Source of the DNA: Verrucomicrobiota bacterium | GTDB taxonomy: Bacteria; Verrucomicrobiota; Verrucomicrobiia; JABWAM01 | Direction of reading: 5' to 3' | Assembly (NCBI GenBank): GCA_023269615.1 | Contig: JAHFSY010000048.1 | Span: 1-33,787, forward strand | DNA: 33,787 bases | Shown: positions 17,760 to 25,617 of the stretch, one piece after another | Position numbering within the stretch: the first letter of the stretch is position 1 | Layout: each line of letters opens with the position of its first letter | Program-made: the position numbers and the translations under genes | Notes under the pieces: model-generated | What the model saw: the letters and a program-made list of their open reading frames with translations, nothing else | Told to the model about the DNA's origin: nothing | The model's database searches: none

Positions 17760-17915
17760 ATGTTAGGAACTCTATTGCTGGTGTTTTTGGTTATGGCATT
17801 GCTTGGCGCACTCCCCACCTGGCCGCACAGCCGCGGATGGGGTTACTACCCAAGCGGTGGCATGGGGATGGTTCTCGTTATTGTGCTTGTCCTGGTGCTG
17901 GCCGGCAGAATTTGA
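17760..17915 (+). CDS. Small DUF3309-family membrane protein (51 aa)
   Basis: The frame encodes a 51-residue protein starting MLGTLLLVFLVMALLGALPT and ending VLVLAGRI. It has two hydrophobic segments (about 2-19 and 36-49) around a conserved WPHSRGWGYYPSGG loop. This is the pattern of DUF3309, a small inner-membrane family of unknown role often found near stress genes. AAAGGA lies seven bases before the ATG. The gene is convergent with the cus-type operon and separated from ndvB by about 130 bases, so it is probably transcribed alone. Confidence 0.85.
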   Translation: MLGTLLLVFLVMALLGALPTWPHSRGWGYYPSGGMGMVLVIVLVLVLAGRI

Positions 17916-17968
17916 GTTGAACGCACAAGAACGGATGGCAGGCAGGCGACCGTTCAGTTTCGAGACGG

Positions 17969-18193
17969 TCAAGGTAGGACGTCAGGCTTGGAAGTGCGCG
18001 GAAGGTTTCGCGCTGCCTGGAGCGCCACGTAGGGAGCCGGATGCTTTTGGAAGGTTTCCATGCAGAGGGGGCAGCAAAGTGTGACCATGCAACGATCATG
18101 CTTGATGTGGGCAAAACCCGTGCCGTAGCGAACAGGCTTCTGGCACACGATACAGGTTTCCTGTTCACTTTCCGTGTTGATGAGGGCATCCAT
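17969..18193 (-). CDS. Small cysteine-rich YHS/TRASH-like metal-binding protein (74 aa)
   Basis: The protein has a CIVC pair (Cys14, Cys17), His29, His32, Cys35 and a CCPLCMETFQKHPAPYV segment (Cys40, Cys41, Cys44). A CxxC followed by CC-P-x-C-x3-F-x3-P-x2-Y is the arrangement of YHS/TRASH-type domains that bind copper or other soft metals in efflux ATPases and metallochaperones. No signal peptide is visible, so a cytoplasmic chaperone or sensor role is likely. I chose the ATG at 18191-18193 because GAGAG lies eight bases upstream and the start falls 14 bases after the natural end of the DUF3347 frame. A longer frame would start at 18307 and overlap that gene. It is the last gene of the metal efflux operon. 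Confidence 0.65.
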   Translation of the reverse strand: MDALINTESEQETCIVCQKPVRYGTGFAHIKHDRCMVTLCCPLCMETFQKHPAPYVALQAARNLPRTSKPDVLP

Positions 18194-18249
18194 GTCAAAA
18201 GCTCTCTTTACTTCTTGATGGAGCCACAGCTCAGCATCGCTTTTCCCAT

Positions 18250-18720
18250 TTAGGGATTTTTGACATCTTGATCTGCCTGTAGCCAACTCGCTTTCGCCAT
18301 GGGACAATAAGCTTCGTAAAATCGGCCGGAAGGGACGCCGTTCTTACTTAGGTATTCGATGAGCGAACGACTGAGGGGCTTAAAGGCTTCTCTGGCGCCA
18401 GCCAGATCCTTCGCACTTGCCAAGGCATCTGCCTGGTCGGCGACCTTTGGGTCAAGCATCTTCATTGAGTCACCGCGCACAGCCTTGCTGATTGCGGCTG
18501 CATTCTCCGCAATTCCGTTCGTCGAATCATCTGCGAGAGAGCTCTGAATCTTAAGATAGCTGACGTAAACCGAACCCGCAGGTTCCATCAGCGCCTTGTT
18601 TTCAGTTTGTGCGGACGCTGGGGGAATTGAAGTAAGGTTCGATGCTGTTGGGGCTGGGTTGGAGTTTTTACCACAGCCCGCCAACGATGCGGAAAGGACA
18701 ATCAAGAGAAGTTTATTCAT
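18250..18720 (-). CDS. DUF3347 copper-associated lipoprotein, ended early by an in-frame stop
   Basis: A lipoprotein signal, MNKLLLIVLSASLAGC (Cys16), precedes a DUF3347 domain at about 48-156. The domain shows YVSYLKIQSSL, an Ala-rich helix, AREAFKPLSRSLIEYL and the hallmark AYCPMAKASWLQ at 138-147. DUF3347 occurs fused to or beside CusB-type adaptors and is thought to bind copper. The frame stops after ...QDVKNP, where the family continues with Tyr. In the same frame after the TAA (18247-18249 region) come the codons MGKAMLSCGSIKK and a second stop at 18208-18210, matching the usual NPY-x-GK-x-ML-x-CG-x-IK ending. So one codon (Tyr TAC/TAT to TAA) splits off the last 13 residues, including a cysteine. 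This is a nonsense mutation or base-call error. An upstream ATG at 18765 would only extend the signal. Confidence 0.82.
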   Translation of the reverse strand: MNKLLLIVLSASLAGCGKNSNPAPTASNLTSIPPASAQTENKALMEPAGSVYVSYLKIQSSLADDSTNGIAENAAAISKAVRGDSMKMLDPKVADQADALASAKDLAGAREAFKPLSRSLIEYLSKNGVPSGRFYEAYCPMAKASWLQADQDVKNP

Positions 18721-18793
18721 AAGATCATGTGTGTTGGAAATCGGTTCCATACTCGGCTCGGACAAGGGTAAGTGGGGAAGGTGATGGACGCCA

Positions 18794-18809
18794 TGGGGTA
18801 ATCACCCCA
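18794..18809. promoter_or_regulatory. Inverted repeat TGGGG-N6-CCCCA between cusA and the DUF3347 gene
   Basis: TGGGG-TAATCA-CCCCA sits in the 122-base gap after cusA, about 75 bases before the lipoprotein start. It pairs with the copy at 17645-17660. This gap is the widest inside the operon after the sigma/anti-sigma boundary, so a separate promoter or regulator site here is plausible. Confidence 0.4.
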
Positions 18810-18842
18810 GCTGGTTCACTCAGATAGTGTCTCCCTGCGGAC

Positions 18843-21800
18843 TCAAGGCATGTGTTGATGTGCTTTATGTTCTGATCTCCGAAACTCCCGTTCCCTCAGC
18901 CAAAAAAAGATCACCGGCGTCACGAGCAGGATGTGCACCAGGCTCGAGATCATTCCGCCGATGACGGGTGTGGCGATCGGGCGCATGACCTCGATGCCGG
19001 TGCGTTCCGCAGAAAAAATGGGAAGCATCAGGGGGACGAGGCTCGCAAGGATCGTGGAGACGGTCATCACCTTGGGGCGCAAGCGGAGTGCCGCGCCTTC
19101 GATGATGGCCTCCATCAGTTGCGACGGTGTGAGCACCCCGCCCTTCTCTGCTGCATACCGCTTCACGGCCTCATCCAGGTAAATGACCATGATCACACCG
19201 GTCTGGACGGCTGTGCCGAAGAGCGCGATGTAGCCCACCCAGACGGCCACCGACCAGTTGTAGCCGAGCATCCATTGCAGAAATACCCCGCCCGTCAGCG
19301 CGAACGGAACGGCGAGGAGGACATGGGCCGCCTCCTTGAAGGAATGATACACCACATACAAGAGGATGAAAATCACCAGCAGCACGATGGGGACGATGAC
19401 CTGGAGCGTTTGTCGCGTGCGAATCAGGTTTTCATATTGTCCGCCCCAGCCGATGTAGCTTCCCTTCGGCATGGCAACTTCGGCGGCCACACGTGCCCTG
19501 GCCTCCTCCACGAAACCCCCGAGATCACGTCCTCGCACGTTGCACTGGACGAAGACACGCAATTGTCCGTTTTCACTCGAAATCATGGATGGCCCCATGA
19601 CGGTCCTGATTTCCGCCACTTTGCCCAATGGGATGGGCATGCCATCCATGGAATAAACCTGGATGTTGCCGATGGCCTGCGGCGTGTCGCGTAATTCCCT
19701 CGCGTAGCGGACACGAACAGGAAATCGCTGGCGTCCCTCGATGGTGGTCGTGAGCGTCCGCCCGCCGATGGCAGTTTCAATGACATCGAATACGTCGCCC
19801 ATCGCCACGCCATAGCGGGCAAGCTCATTGCGCTTGAGATCAATTTCCATGTAAGGGGCGCCAACCACGCGCTCGGCATAGAGGTCTGCTGCACCGGGAA
19901 TTGTGCGCAAAACCCTTTCAACTTCGAGAGCCTTGGCCTCAAGCATCTTGAGGTCGTCTCCGAATAGCTTCACGGCAACCTGGGTGCGAACTCCCGTGGC
20001 AAGCATCAGAACCCGGTTTTGAATGGGCTGGAGAAAGGCGGGAGTAAAGCCTGGGAATTGGTTCATCGCCTCCTGCATCTCTTCGACCAGCCGGTCCGTC
20101 GTCATCCCCGGGCGCCACTCATGCTCGGGTTTGAGAGTGATCGTGGTTTCAATCATCGAAATCGGGGCGGGATCGGTGGCGGTGTCGGCGCGACCGAGTT
20201 TCCCCACCACTTCCTGCACCTCGGGAAAGCGGCTCAGGATGCGGTCTTGTTCCGACATGACGCGCTTCACCTCCGTGATCGAGGCGCTTGGAATGGTGGT
20301 GGGCATGAAAAGCAGCGCGCGTTCATTCAGGGTGGGCATGAACTCAGTTCCGATGCGCGTGCCCAGCGCAATGGCGCCTCCCAGCAGCAGCGCCGCAACA
20401 CCGAGGGTCGCAGCCCGATGGCCCAGGCAAAAACGCAATGCGGGGAGGTAGATCGAAAGCAGAAAACGCATCACCCAGTTGTTGTTCTCATCATGAATCT
20501 TCCCGCGCACCAGAAGGGTGCACAGCACCGGCACGAGCGAGACCGCGATCACCGTCGAGGCAAACATCGCAAAAGTTTTTGTGAAGGCAAGCGGATGAAA
20601 AAGTTTGCCGGCCTGCCCCGTGAGCGCGAAGACCGGGATGAAGGCGAAGATGATGATCAACATTGAAAAAAAGATGGGCCGGACCACGAGCCGCGTGGCC
20701 CGCAAGGTGATCTCGCCGATGTGGTCAACAAGGTATCGTTGTTTCTCAAGTTCAGTGGCCTTGGGAATTCCCTGTTGCAGGCTCAGGAATGCCTCGCGCA
20801 TCACGCACTCCGTCACCACGATGCCGGCATCCACAAGCACCCCGATCGCGATCGCAATGCCGGAAAGGCTCATGATGTTCGACGTGATTCCAAATTCCTT
20901 CATCAGGATGAATGACATCAGGATCGAGAGCGGCAGCGGAATCGTAACGATGGCAATGGAACGGAAATGGAAGAGGAAGATCACATGCGCGAAGGTCACG
21001 AGAATGACCGCCTCGATGAGCGCATAGCGCAGCGTGCCCACGGCGCGCTCGATGAGCTCGCTGCGGTCATAGAACGGGCGGATTTCGACGCCCTCGGGCA
21101 GCCCCTTCTGGATTTCGGCGATCTTCACCTTGACGTCGCGGATCAGCTCGCTGGTGCTCACGCCGTAACGCGCGATGACAATGCCTCCGACAACTTCCTG
21201 TCCGTTGCGGTCCAGGGTGCCCCGACGAAAATCAGGTCCAAGCTGGACGCTGGCAAGGTCGCGGATCAGGATGGGCTGGCCGCTCTTGTAGCTCACGAGG
21301 ATGCGCCCGATATCGTCAACCGAGTGAATGAGCCCAAGCCCGCGCACGAGAAACTCCATTCCGTTTTGCTCGATGAGGTTTCCGCCAACGTTGTTGTTGG
21401 AACCGACCACCGCATCCGCGATCTGCCTGAGGTTGATCCCGTAGGCGCGCAGTTTGTTCGGATCAATGTCAATCTGGTATTGCCGCACGAATCCGCCGAT
21501 GGATGACACCTCGGCCACGCCCGGCACGGAATTCAACTGGTAGCGCACAAACCAGTCTTGAAGCGCACGGAGCTCCCCAAGGTCGTATCCCCTGCCCATC
21601 GCCGTGGCCTTTGAAGTATCGAGGTAATACTGGTAAATCCATCCAAGCCCTGTCGCGTCCGGCCCAAGCGTCGGCACCACCCCCTTGGGCATCTGGTTTC
21701 CAATTGTGTTGATGCGCTCGAGCACGCGTGTGCGCGCAAAGTACGTGTCCACCTTGTCTTCGAAAATCACGGTGACCATCGAGAATCCAAAATTGGAGCT

Positions 21801-22052
21801 GGCTCGCACCGTCTTCACGCCCGCAAGGCCGCGCAGGTTGACGCTCAGCGGGAAGGTCACCTGGTCCTCGATCTCCCTCGGGCTGCGGCCTGACCATTCC
21901 GCAAACACGATCACCTGATTTTCGCTCAGGTCCGGAATCGCATCAATCGGAGTGCGATATACAGCCCAGATCCCCCACCCTGTAACGAGCAGGTAAAAGA
22001 CCAGGACCAGGAAACGGTTCCTCAAAGACCATTCGATGAGTTTCTGGATCAT
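18843..22052 (-). CDS. cusA: Cu(I)/Ag(I) RND efflux pump CusA
   Basis: The inner-membrane trimeric RND transporter of the heavy-metal (HME) class. The 1069 residues show the usual plan: TM1 at about 13-32, a large periplasmic porter loop to about 340, TM2-6, a second loop, and TM7-12 at the C-terminus. Proton-relay Asp408 lies in [12 protein letters not shown] of TM4 (Asp405 in E. coli CusA). The three metal-binding methionines of CusA are all present: Met583 in LLFMPTT, Met633 in PISMIET and Met683 in RVLMLATG, equivalent to Met573/623/672. This points to monovalent copper or silver and away from Zn/Co/Ni pumps of the CzcA/CnrA type. The start is the ATG at 22050-22052, 29 bases after cusB. 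No outer-membrane CusC homologue is in the window. Confidence 0.94.
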   Translation of the reverse strand: MIQKLIEWSLRNRFLVLVFYLLVTGWGIWAVYRTPIDAIPDLSENQVIVFAEWSGRSPREIEDQVTFPLSVNLRGLAGVKTVRASSNFGFSMVTVIFEDKVDTYFARTRVLERINTIGNQMPKGVVPTLGPDATGLGWIYQYYLDTSKATAMGRGYDLGELRALQDWFVRYQLNSVPGVAEVSSIGGFVRQYQIDIDPNKLRAYGINLRQIADAVVGSNNNVGGNLIEQNGMEFLVRGLGLIHSVDDIGRILVSYKSGQPILIRDLASVQLGPDFRRGTLDRNGQEVVGGIVIARYGVSTSELIRDVKVKIAEIQKGLPEGVEIRPFYDRSELIERAVGTLRYALIEAVILVTFAHVIFLFHFRSIAIVTIPLPLSILMSFILMKEFGITSNIMSLSGIAIAIGVLVDAGIVVTECVMREAFLSLQQGIPKATELEKQRYLVDHIGEITLRATRLVVRPIFFSMLIIIFAFIPVFALTGQAGKLFHPLAFTKTFAMFASTVIAVSLVPVLCTLLVRGKIHDENNNWVMRFLLSIYLPALRFCLGHRAATLGVAALLLGGAIALGTRIGTEFMPTLNERALLFMPTTIPSASITEVKRVMSEQDRILSRFPEVQEVVGKLGRADTATDPAPISMIETTITLKPEHEWRPGMTTDRLVEEMQEAMNQFPGFTPAFLQPIQNRVLMLATGVRTQVAVKLFGDDLKMLEAKALEVERVLRTIPGAADLYAERVVGAPYMEIDLKRNELARYGVAMGDVFDVIETAIGGRTLTTTIEGRQRFPVRVRYARELRDTPQAIGNIQVYSMDGMPIPLGKVAEIRTVMGPSMISSENGQLRVFVQCNVRGRDLGGFVEEARARVAAEVAMPKGSYIGWGGQYENLIRTRQTLQVIVPIVLLVIFILLYVVYHSFKEAAHVLLAVPFALTGGVFLQWMLGYNWSVAVWVGYIALFGTAVQTGVIMVIYLDEAVKRYAAEKGGVLTPSQLMEAIIEGAALRLRPKVMTVSTILASLVPLMLPIFSAERTGIEVMRPIATPVIGGMISSLVHILLVTPVIFFWLREREFRRSEHKAHQHMP

Positions 22053-22081
22053 GTGGGAGAGGCTTCTAGCTACTGGGAGTT

Positions 22082-23416
22082 TTAATGATGGTGTCCGGCG
22101 GGCATCGGAGGAGTGTCGATGGGCGCTTCATTCCCCTGCCCTTGCGGCGTATCGGTTCCCCGTTCGCCGCTCCCGCGGAGTTGCGCTTGTGCATCAATCA
22201 GGAAAGCTCCCGACGTCACGACATGGTCACCTGCGGAAAGCCCATCGAGAATTTGTGTGTACTCCGAGGTCACGTGGCCGACGTGCACGTTGCGGGGAAC
22301 ATAAACTCCTTGTTCCTTTTCCATGTACACGACATGGCGCGTCCCCAGGTCGAGCACGGCGGAGTTGGGAACGCTCAACGCAACCTCGCCCAGCGGAATC
22401 TCGAGTCGTCCGCTCGCGCTGAGATTCGGCAATAGTCGGCGATCCGTGTTGGGAACCGCGAAACGAACGGGGATCGTCCGGTTGCTGGCGTCCAGCGAGC
22501 GCCCGATGAACGACAGCCTGCCCGGAAAAACCTCCCCGGGAAACGACTTCGTTGTGATCTTCACCGTCTGGCCGATCTTGAGCAGCCCAAGGTCGGGTTC
22601 GAACACCTGCGCGTTGAACCACAATTCGTCGAGCGGCACGATGTGGTAGAGCGGCATGTCAATCTTCGCCAGTTCGCCCACGTGCACCATGTTGCCCACG
22701 ATGGAGCCCGAAATCGGCGAACGAATCGTGACATTCGGCGTCACCTTTTTGTCCTCACGCAACCGGGTCAGGTCGCCATCCGCATAACCGATGCGCTTGA
22801 GCTTTTCCGTGGCGAGCGAAACCATGGAGTCGAGCAGGTCGCGCTCATAGAACGTGCTCAGCCAGCGCTCGCGCAACGCCTTGAGATATTCCTCCTGCAA
22901 GCGGATCGCCTCCTGCGAATAGAGACTGACGAGCGGATCGCCTTCCTTTACCTCCGTCTGGTTGAAATCAATGAACTGCTTCTCAATGCGCCCCTCGACC
23001 AATGGCACCACGTCGCGATGGAGATTCAGGTTGTAGCCAAGCGCGCCGAAGATCAGGAGGTCCTTGGAGAGTGTTCGCTTGATGGCAGGTTCCGTGCTCA
23101 CGGCAGCCTGGCGTATGCCATCGGCGTTCAACCGGACCTCGCCATTGGACGGGGAAGTGGGATGGGTTGCAGAGCCAGGGGAGTTGTACACCGGAATCAG
23201 TTTCATTCCGCAGATGGGGCAATCGCCGGGCTTGTCCGCGTGTATCTGCGGGTGCATGCTGCATGTGTAGTACTCGATCTTCCGCCCACCTGGACTGCCC
23301 ATGGCAGGCTCCGGCTTTTCACCGGGGGAAGTTGCACGCTGGCAGCCTGCGAAGAGTGCCATGGTTGCGGCGAGAACGATTCCAAGCAGGAGCGCACGAT
23401 GATGATGGGGTTTCAT
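22082..23416 (-). CDS. cusB: Efflux RND periplasmic adaptor CusB with heavy-metal-binding domain
   Basis: A membrane-fusion adaptor linking CusA to the outer membrane and handing metal to the pump. The 444-residue lipoprotein (signal with LFAGC, Cys25) opens with a heavy-metal-binding domain, [10 protein letters not shown]...[12 protein letters not shown] at about 49-76, whose Cys-x-Met-His and Cys-x2-Cys-x-Met are soft-metal ligands. The barrel-sandwich/lipoyl halves flank a helical hairpin (about 150-215, [19 protein letters not shown]). A beta-barrel and a membrane-proximal domain follow to about 410. The tail ends GHHH, a further possible ligand. The start is the ATG at 23414-23416, four bases after the upstream stop; an upstream in-frame extension lacks a signal peptide and overlaps that gene. 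No C-terminal DUF3347 is fused: it is encoded separately at 18250-18720. Confidence 0.92.
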   Translation of the reverse strand: MKPHHHRALLLGIVLAATMALFAGCQRATSPGEKPEPAMGSPGGRKIEYYTCSMHPQIHADKPGDCPICGMKLIPVYNSPGSATHPTSPSNGEVRLNADGIRQAAVSTEPAIKRTLSKDLLIFGALGYNLNLHRDVVPLVEGRIEKQFIDFNQTEVKEGDPLVSLYSQEAIRLQEEYLKALRERWLSTFYERDLLDSMVSLATEKLKRIGYADGDLTRLREDKKVTPNVTIRSPISGSIVGNMVHVGELAKIDMPLYHIVPLDELWFNAQVFEPDLGLLKIGQTVKITTKSFPGEVFPGRLSFIGRSLDASNRTIPVRFAVPNTDRRLLPNLSASGRLEIPLGEVALSVPNSAVLDLGTRHVVYMEKEQGVYVPRNVHVGHVTSEYTQILDGLSAGDHVVTSGAFLIDAQAQLRGSGERGTDTPQGQGNEAPIDTPPMPAGHHH

Positions 23417-23420
23417 AAGA

Positions 23421-24230
23421 TTAAAATTTCGCCGCAATTTGAAATCCAAGGACCGGGTGCCACTCCCAGCCGCTGGCGGTTTTTTCATCCAGGCGCATGA
23501 AATAAGCCCGGGCCATCCAGTGCGTTGCAATGGGCACGCCGAGCCCGATTCCAAGGTGGTTCTCAAAAAAAAATCCATCACGCAGATTGTAATCCGTTTC
23601 CTCGAACACGTAGGGCTGAAGGTTCATGGACCCCATGCGCCAGCTCGTGGCGAGCTCGGACGTGTTGACGTATGCGGGATACCATGCCGTCCCGGATGAC
23701 TCGGGCACGTCGAATTCCAGGCGAAACACGTTGGAGAAATTCCATGTTTTGACTGGCACCGTGAGGGTCGTGCTCAGGCTCGGCACATGCATGACGGAGG
23801 GCGCTGGTTCGATCGTTTCATCGCGCTCGTAGCCCAGCGTGAACTTCCACCGCGGCGAGTAACGCCATGCCAGCGCCGGCTCGATCTCATAATATGAAAA
23901 CAGTGAGACGTCGCGCGTCATCCTCGGTTCAAATCGCAACGAGGCGTCCAATGCGTTTCCTACATTCTGCGTCCACGAGGCCTGCGTCCAGGTCTGCCAG
24001 TCGCCATCAGCCGCGCGCAGCCCCCATGCTCCAGCGATCACGAAGAACAAAAGCAAGCGCCGCGTTCTCAGAACCTGTCCGGAAAGTAAGTTGCCTTGCT
24101 GATGGTAGGGCGCGACCGCCGGGCGCGCCGTTGCGCAGCGGACGGCCCGGCGGTCCGTCCCTACCTCGGAATTCGACTTTTCTGAATGCGTTCCAAAGTG
24201 TTGGATGAGCATGACAACAAAGGAAGTCAT
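23421..24230 (-). CDS. DUF2490-like outer-membrane beta-barrel protein
   Basis: From about residue 75 the protein reads as alternating amphipathic strands (WQTWTQASWTQNVGNALDASLRFEPRM, then YEIEPALAWRYSPRWKFTLGYER) and ends in a strand with terminal Phe (VLGFQIAAKF), the outer-membrane sorting signature. Layout and length fit DUF2490, a Gram-negative barrel family of unknown function. It sits where cusC would be in a cus operon, but it has no TolC-like helical features. The frame can start at the ATG at 24228-24230, overlapping the sensor stop (ATGA). That choice puts about 46 residues, part of them encoded by a palindromic repeat (24104-24165), before the hydrophobic signal (LLLFFVIAGAWGLRAA). 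A start at a CTG or TTG near 24080-24060 would give a normal signal peptide. Confidence 0.65.
   Translation of the reverse strand: MTSFVVMLIQHFGTHSEKSNSEVGTDRRAVRCATARPAVAPYHQQGNLLSGQVLRTRRLLLFFVIAGAWGLRAADGDWQTWTQASWTQNVGNALDASLRFEPRMTRDVSLFSYYEIEPALAWRYSPRWKFTLGYERDETIEPAPSVMHVPSLSTTLTVPVKTWNFSNVFRLEFDVPESSGTAWYPAYVNTSELATSWRMGSMNLQPYVFEETDYNLRDGFFFENHLGIGLGVPIATHWMARAYFMRLDEKTASGWEWHPVLGFQIAAKF
24104..24165. repeat. GTAG-headed palindromic repeat (family C) inside the DUF2490 reading frame
   Basis: The sequence begins GGTAGGGCGCGACCGCC and ends GGCGGTCCGTCCCTACC, an imperfect inverted repeat of about 62 bases with a GC-rich centre. It carries GTAG at its outer ends like REP elements. It lies between the coupled ATG of the DUF2490 gene and the encoded signal peptide, and it leaves the frame open. 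Confidence 0.75.
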
Positions 24231-24706
24231 TGCAGAAATTCCTTGGGGCAGGTCGCGGCAATGTGGGCACCCACCTTCTTGAGCAGGATTTTTTTCTGGT
24301 CGGGATTCAGCACGGTGCAGACCTTGGCCATGTGCTCGACGGTGGCAACCTCGGCGCGCGCGTACGCATCGCCCGCCGCCCGGCCCAGCTCCAGCAGATG
24401 CTTTTCATCAACCTGCCCGTCCTGAAGCTGCGTTCCCAATTCCATGCGGGCGCTGCAATGACGCTTGCATTGCTCGCCCAGTTTTTCCCGGTATTCCTTC
24501 TCAAGCGTTTCGATCTGCCTTTTCTGGCTGTCGGTCAGCTTCAAGTCGTCCTGCGTCGAGACCGCTGCCAGCGGGCTGGTGAATCTCTGCGTCATGGAGG
24601 TGGTGGCACTCTGCATGCGCCACACGACCAGCGAGGGCGTGACCAGGATGATGAACAGGACCAGCATCAGTGTGCCGATCCAATGGCGTGCTTTTTCGGT
24701 GATCAT
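24227..24706 (-). CDS. CnrX/CpxP-like periplasmic metal-sensor protein (Metal_resist type)
   Basis: A 159-residue protein with one N-terminal membrane anchor (about 10-29) and a helical periplasmic domain. Two LTxxQ-like motifs typical of the CpxP/Spy/CnrX fold appear, LTDSQ at 58-62 and LNPDQ at 133-137. Potential soft-metal ligands cluster in the helices: Cys80, His83, Cys84 (CKRHC), His125, Met126, Cys130 (HMAKVC) and Cys153. In Cupriavidus, CnrX senses Ni/Co through His/Glu/Met and signals to the anti-sigma factor CnrY. The Cys/Met-rich set here would better suit Cu(I) or Ag(I). Start and stop overlap both neighbours as ATGA, so it is translated with the candidate anti-sigma factor and the barrel protein. 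A simple periplasmic metal scavenger is the alternative. Confidence 0.72.
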   Translation of the reverse strand: MITEKARHWIGTLMLVLFIILVTPSLVVWRMQSATTSMTQRFTSPLAAVSTQDDLKLTDSQKRQIETLEKEYREKLGEQCKRHCSARMELGTQLQDGQVDEKHLLELGRAAGDAYARAEVATVEHMAKVCTVLNPDQKKILLKKVGAHIAATCPKEFLQ

Positions 24707-25071
24707 CGTGTTTCCTTTCTTGATTCAAGCCATGCGCCCGTGAGGGAGAGGCGGTCGGCGGGTTGAGAAAGTCGTTGCTGCCATTCCAGGGCGGCGAGGC
24801 TGCGGGCTTCGTGCGCGACATCGTTCCATTGCATGGCGATCACGAGCATGATGGCGCAGGCTGATGCGGGCACGAGGATGCGTGGCGCAGGGAGCCATGC
24901 ATCGAGGAATTCCGCACATGTCCTCCCCCACTTCACCCACGGTGATGCTTCCCGCTCCTTTCGCAATTCCCGCATGGTGTCGGCGACAAAGGACGCCGTG
25001 GTTTTTGGATTTTCCGGCTGCCACTGTCGAAGCAGCCGCGACAACGATTCATCAGGGTTCATATCCTCCAT
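24703..25071 (-). CDS. Candidate single-TM anti-sigma factor (CnrY-like position)
   Basis: A 122-residue protein with a cytoplasmic N-terminal half (DESLSRLLRQWQPENPKTTASFVADTMREL), one membrane segment at about 63-82 (RILVPASACAIMLVIAM) and a short periplasmic tail. The size, topology and Leu/Trp-rich helical N-terminus match ECF anti-sigma factors without the zinc motif. It is next to a CnrX-like sensor and near an ECF sigma gene, as in cnrYXH. Sequence similarity to CnrY itself is not evident, so the role is inferred from context. The first ATG (25069-25071) is taken. A TTG at 25098 and an ATG at 25062 are alternatives; the latter has GGAGG only two bases before it. Confidence 0.6.
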   Translation of the reverse strand: MEDMNPDESLSRLLRQWQPENPKTTASFVADTMRELRKEREASPWVKWGRTCAEFLDAWLPAPRILVPASACAIMLVIAMQWNDVAHEARSLAALEWQQRLSQPADRLSLTGAWLESRKETR

Positions 25072-25103
25072 AACGCCGCCCCGCCTCAAAACCCTCAATA
25101 AAT

Positions 25104-25140
25104 CAAAAAAAATCCCGCCCGCCCAAGGGGCGGACGGGAT
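25104..25140 (-). terminator. Strong intrinsic terminator after the Cys-rich gene
   Basis: On the minus strand a GC-rich stem of about 13 bp (ATCCCGTCCGCCCC, two-base loop, GGGCGGGCGGGAT, one mismatch) is followed by eight T. It lies 28 bases after the stop of the gene at 25168 and only about 33 bases before the candidate anti-sigma start. It should end most transcripts coming from the sigma gene. Confidence 0.85.
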
Positions 25141-25167
25141 CTTAAAACTGACGTTCGTTGCCGCCGA

Positions 25168-25506
25168 TTACGGGTTGACCGAAACGGTGCCAAGGCGATC
25201 CGACCCGCCGCGGGACGAGTAGGTGATCGTATCGGTGTTGGACTGGCGGATTGCGTCGCGTGCGGCGCGGCGTGCCTCAGCGCGCTGTTTCTTTGTGCTC
25301 TTGGAGCCGGCTTTCGACGCCTTGCATTTCACAGCACAGCATTGGTTCGCGGAGTCAGCGCAGGCCGACGACTTCACGGTGACGAGTGCCTGCTTGGAAT
25401 TCTGGTTGGAGGTGTTCGAGGAGTTGGAGCTGCAGGGACCGCAGCCTGCATAAGCGAGGCTGAGGGATCCGAGCGCCAGTCCGAGTGTCATCAAAGTTTT
25501 TTTCAT
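25168..25506 (-). CDS. Small secreted cysteine-rich protein of unknown function
   Basis: A 112-residue protein with a clear signal peptide, MKKTLMTLGLALGSLSLAYA, cleaved before GCGPC. The mature part holds six cysteines (22, 25, 49, 56, 57, 61: GCGPC, SACA, QCCAVKC), a Ser/Asn-rich spacer and a highly basic segment (KSTKKQRAEARRAARDAIR). I recognise no family. Cysteines plus location between an ECF sigma factor and a metal-sensor/efflux operon suggest a periplasmic copper or silver binder. A disulfide-stabilised envelope protein is equally possible. A lipoprotein is unlikely because the -3 residue is Tyr. The start is the ATG at 25504-25506, and a longer frame to 25572 adds no signal. A strong terminator follows. 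Confidence 0.65.
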   Translation of the reverse strand: MKKTLMTLGLALGSLSLAYAGCGPCSSNSSNTSNQNSKQALVTVKSSACADSANQCCAVKCKASKAGSKSTKKQRAEARRAARDAIRQSNTDTITYSSRGGSDRLGTVSVNP

Positions 25507-25617
25507 GGATATGGTTTGGTTGAATGAATGTAGGTGAGCACGGCCGGTTTCATGGCCGCGAGGGTTCACCATACCTGAAGAAGGGCAGAATGCAAATCCA
25601 TCTTCACCACGCGCTGC

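Noticed and set aside
18193..18307. Longer start for the YHS-like protein
   Set aside because: It would overlap the DUF3347 gene by almost 60 bases; the ATG at 18193 has a good RBS and fits the operon spacing.
18933..20666. Long plus-strand frames opposite cusA
   Set aside because: cusA is intact with all functional residues; the antisense frames are Asp/His/Arg-rich shadows.
25508..25560. Hairpin-like CGGCC/GGCCG sequence between the sigma and Cys-rich genes
   Set aside because: Short stem and no T-tract; not strong enough to call a terminator or attenuator.
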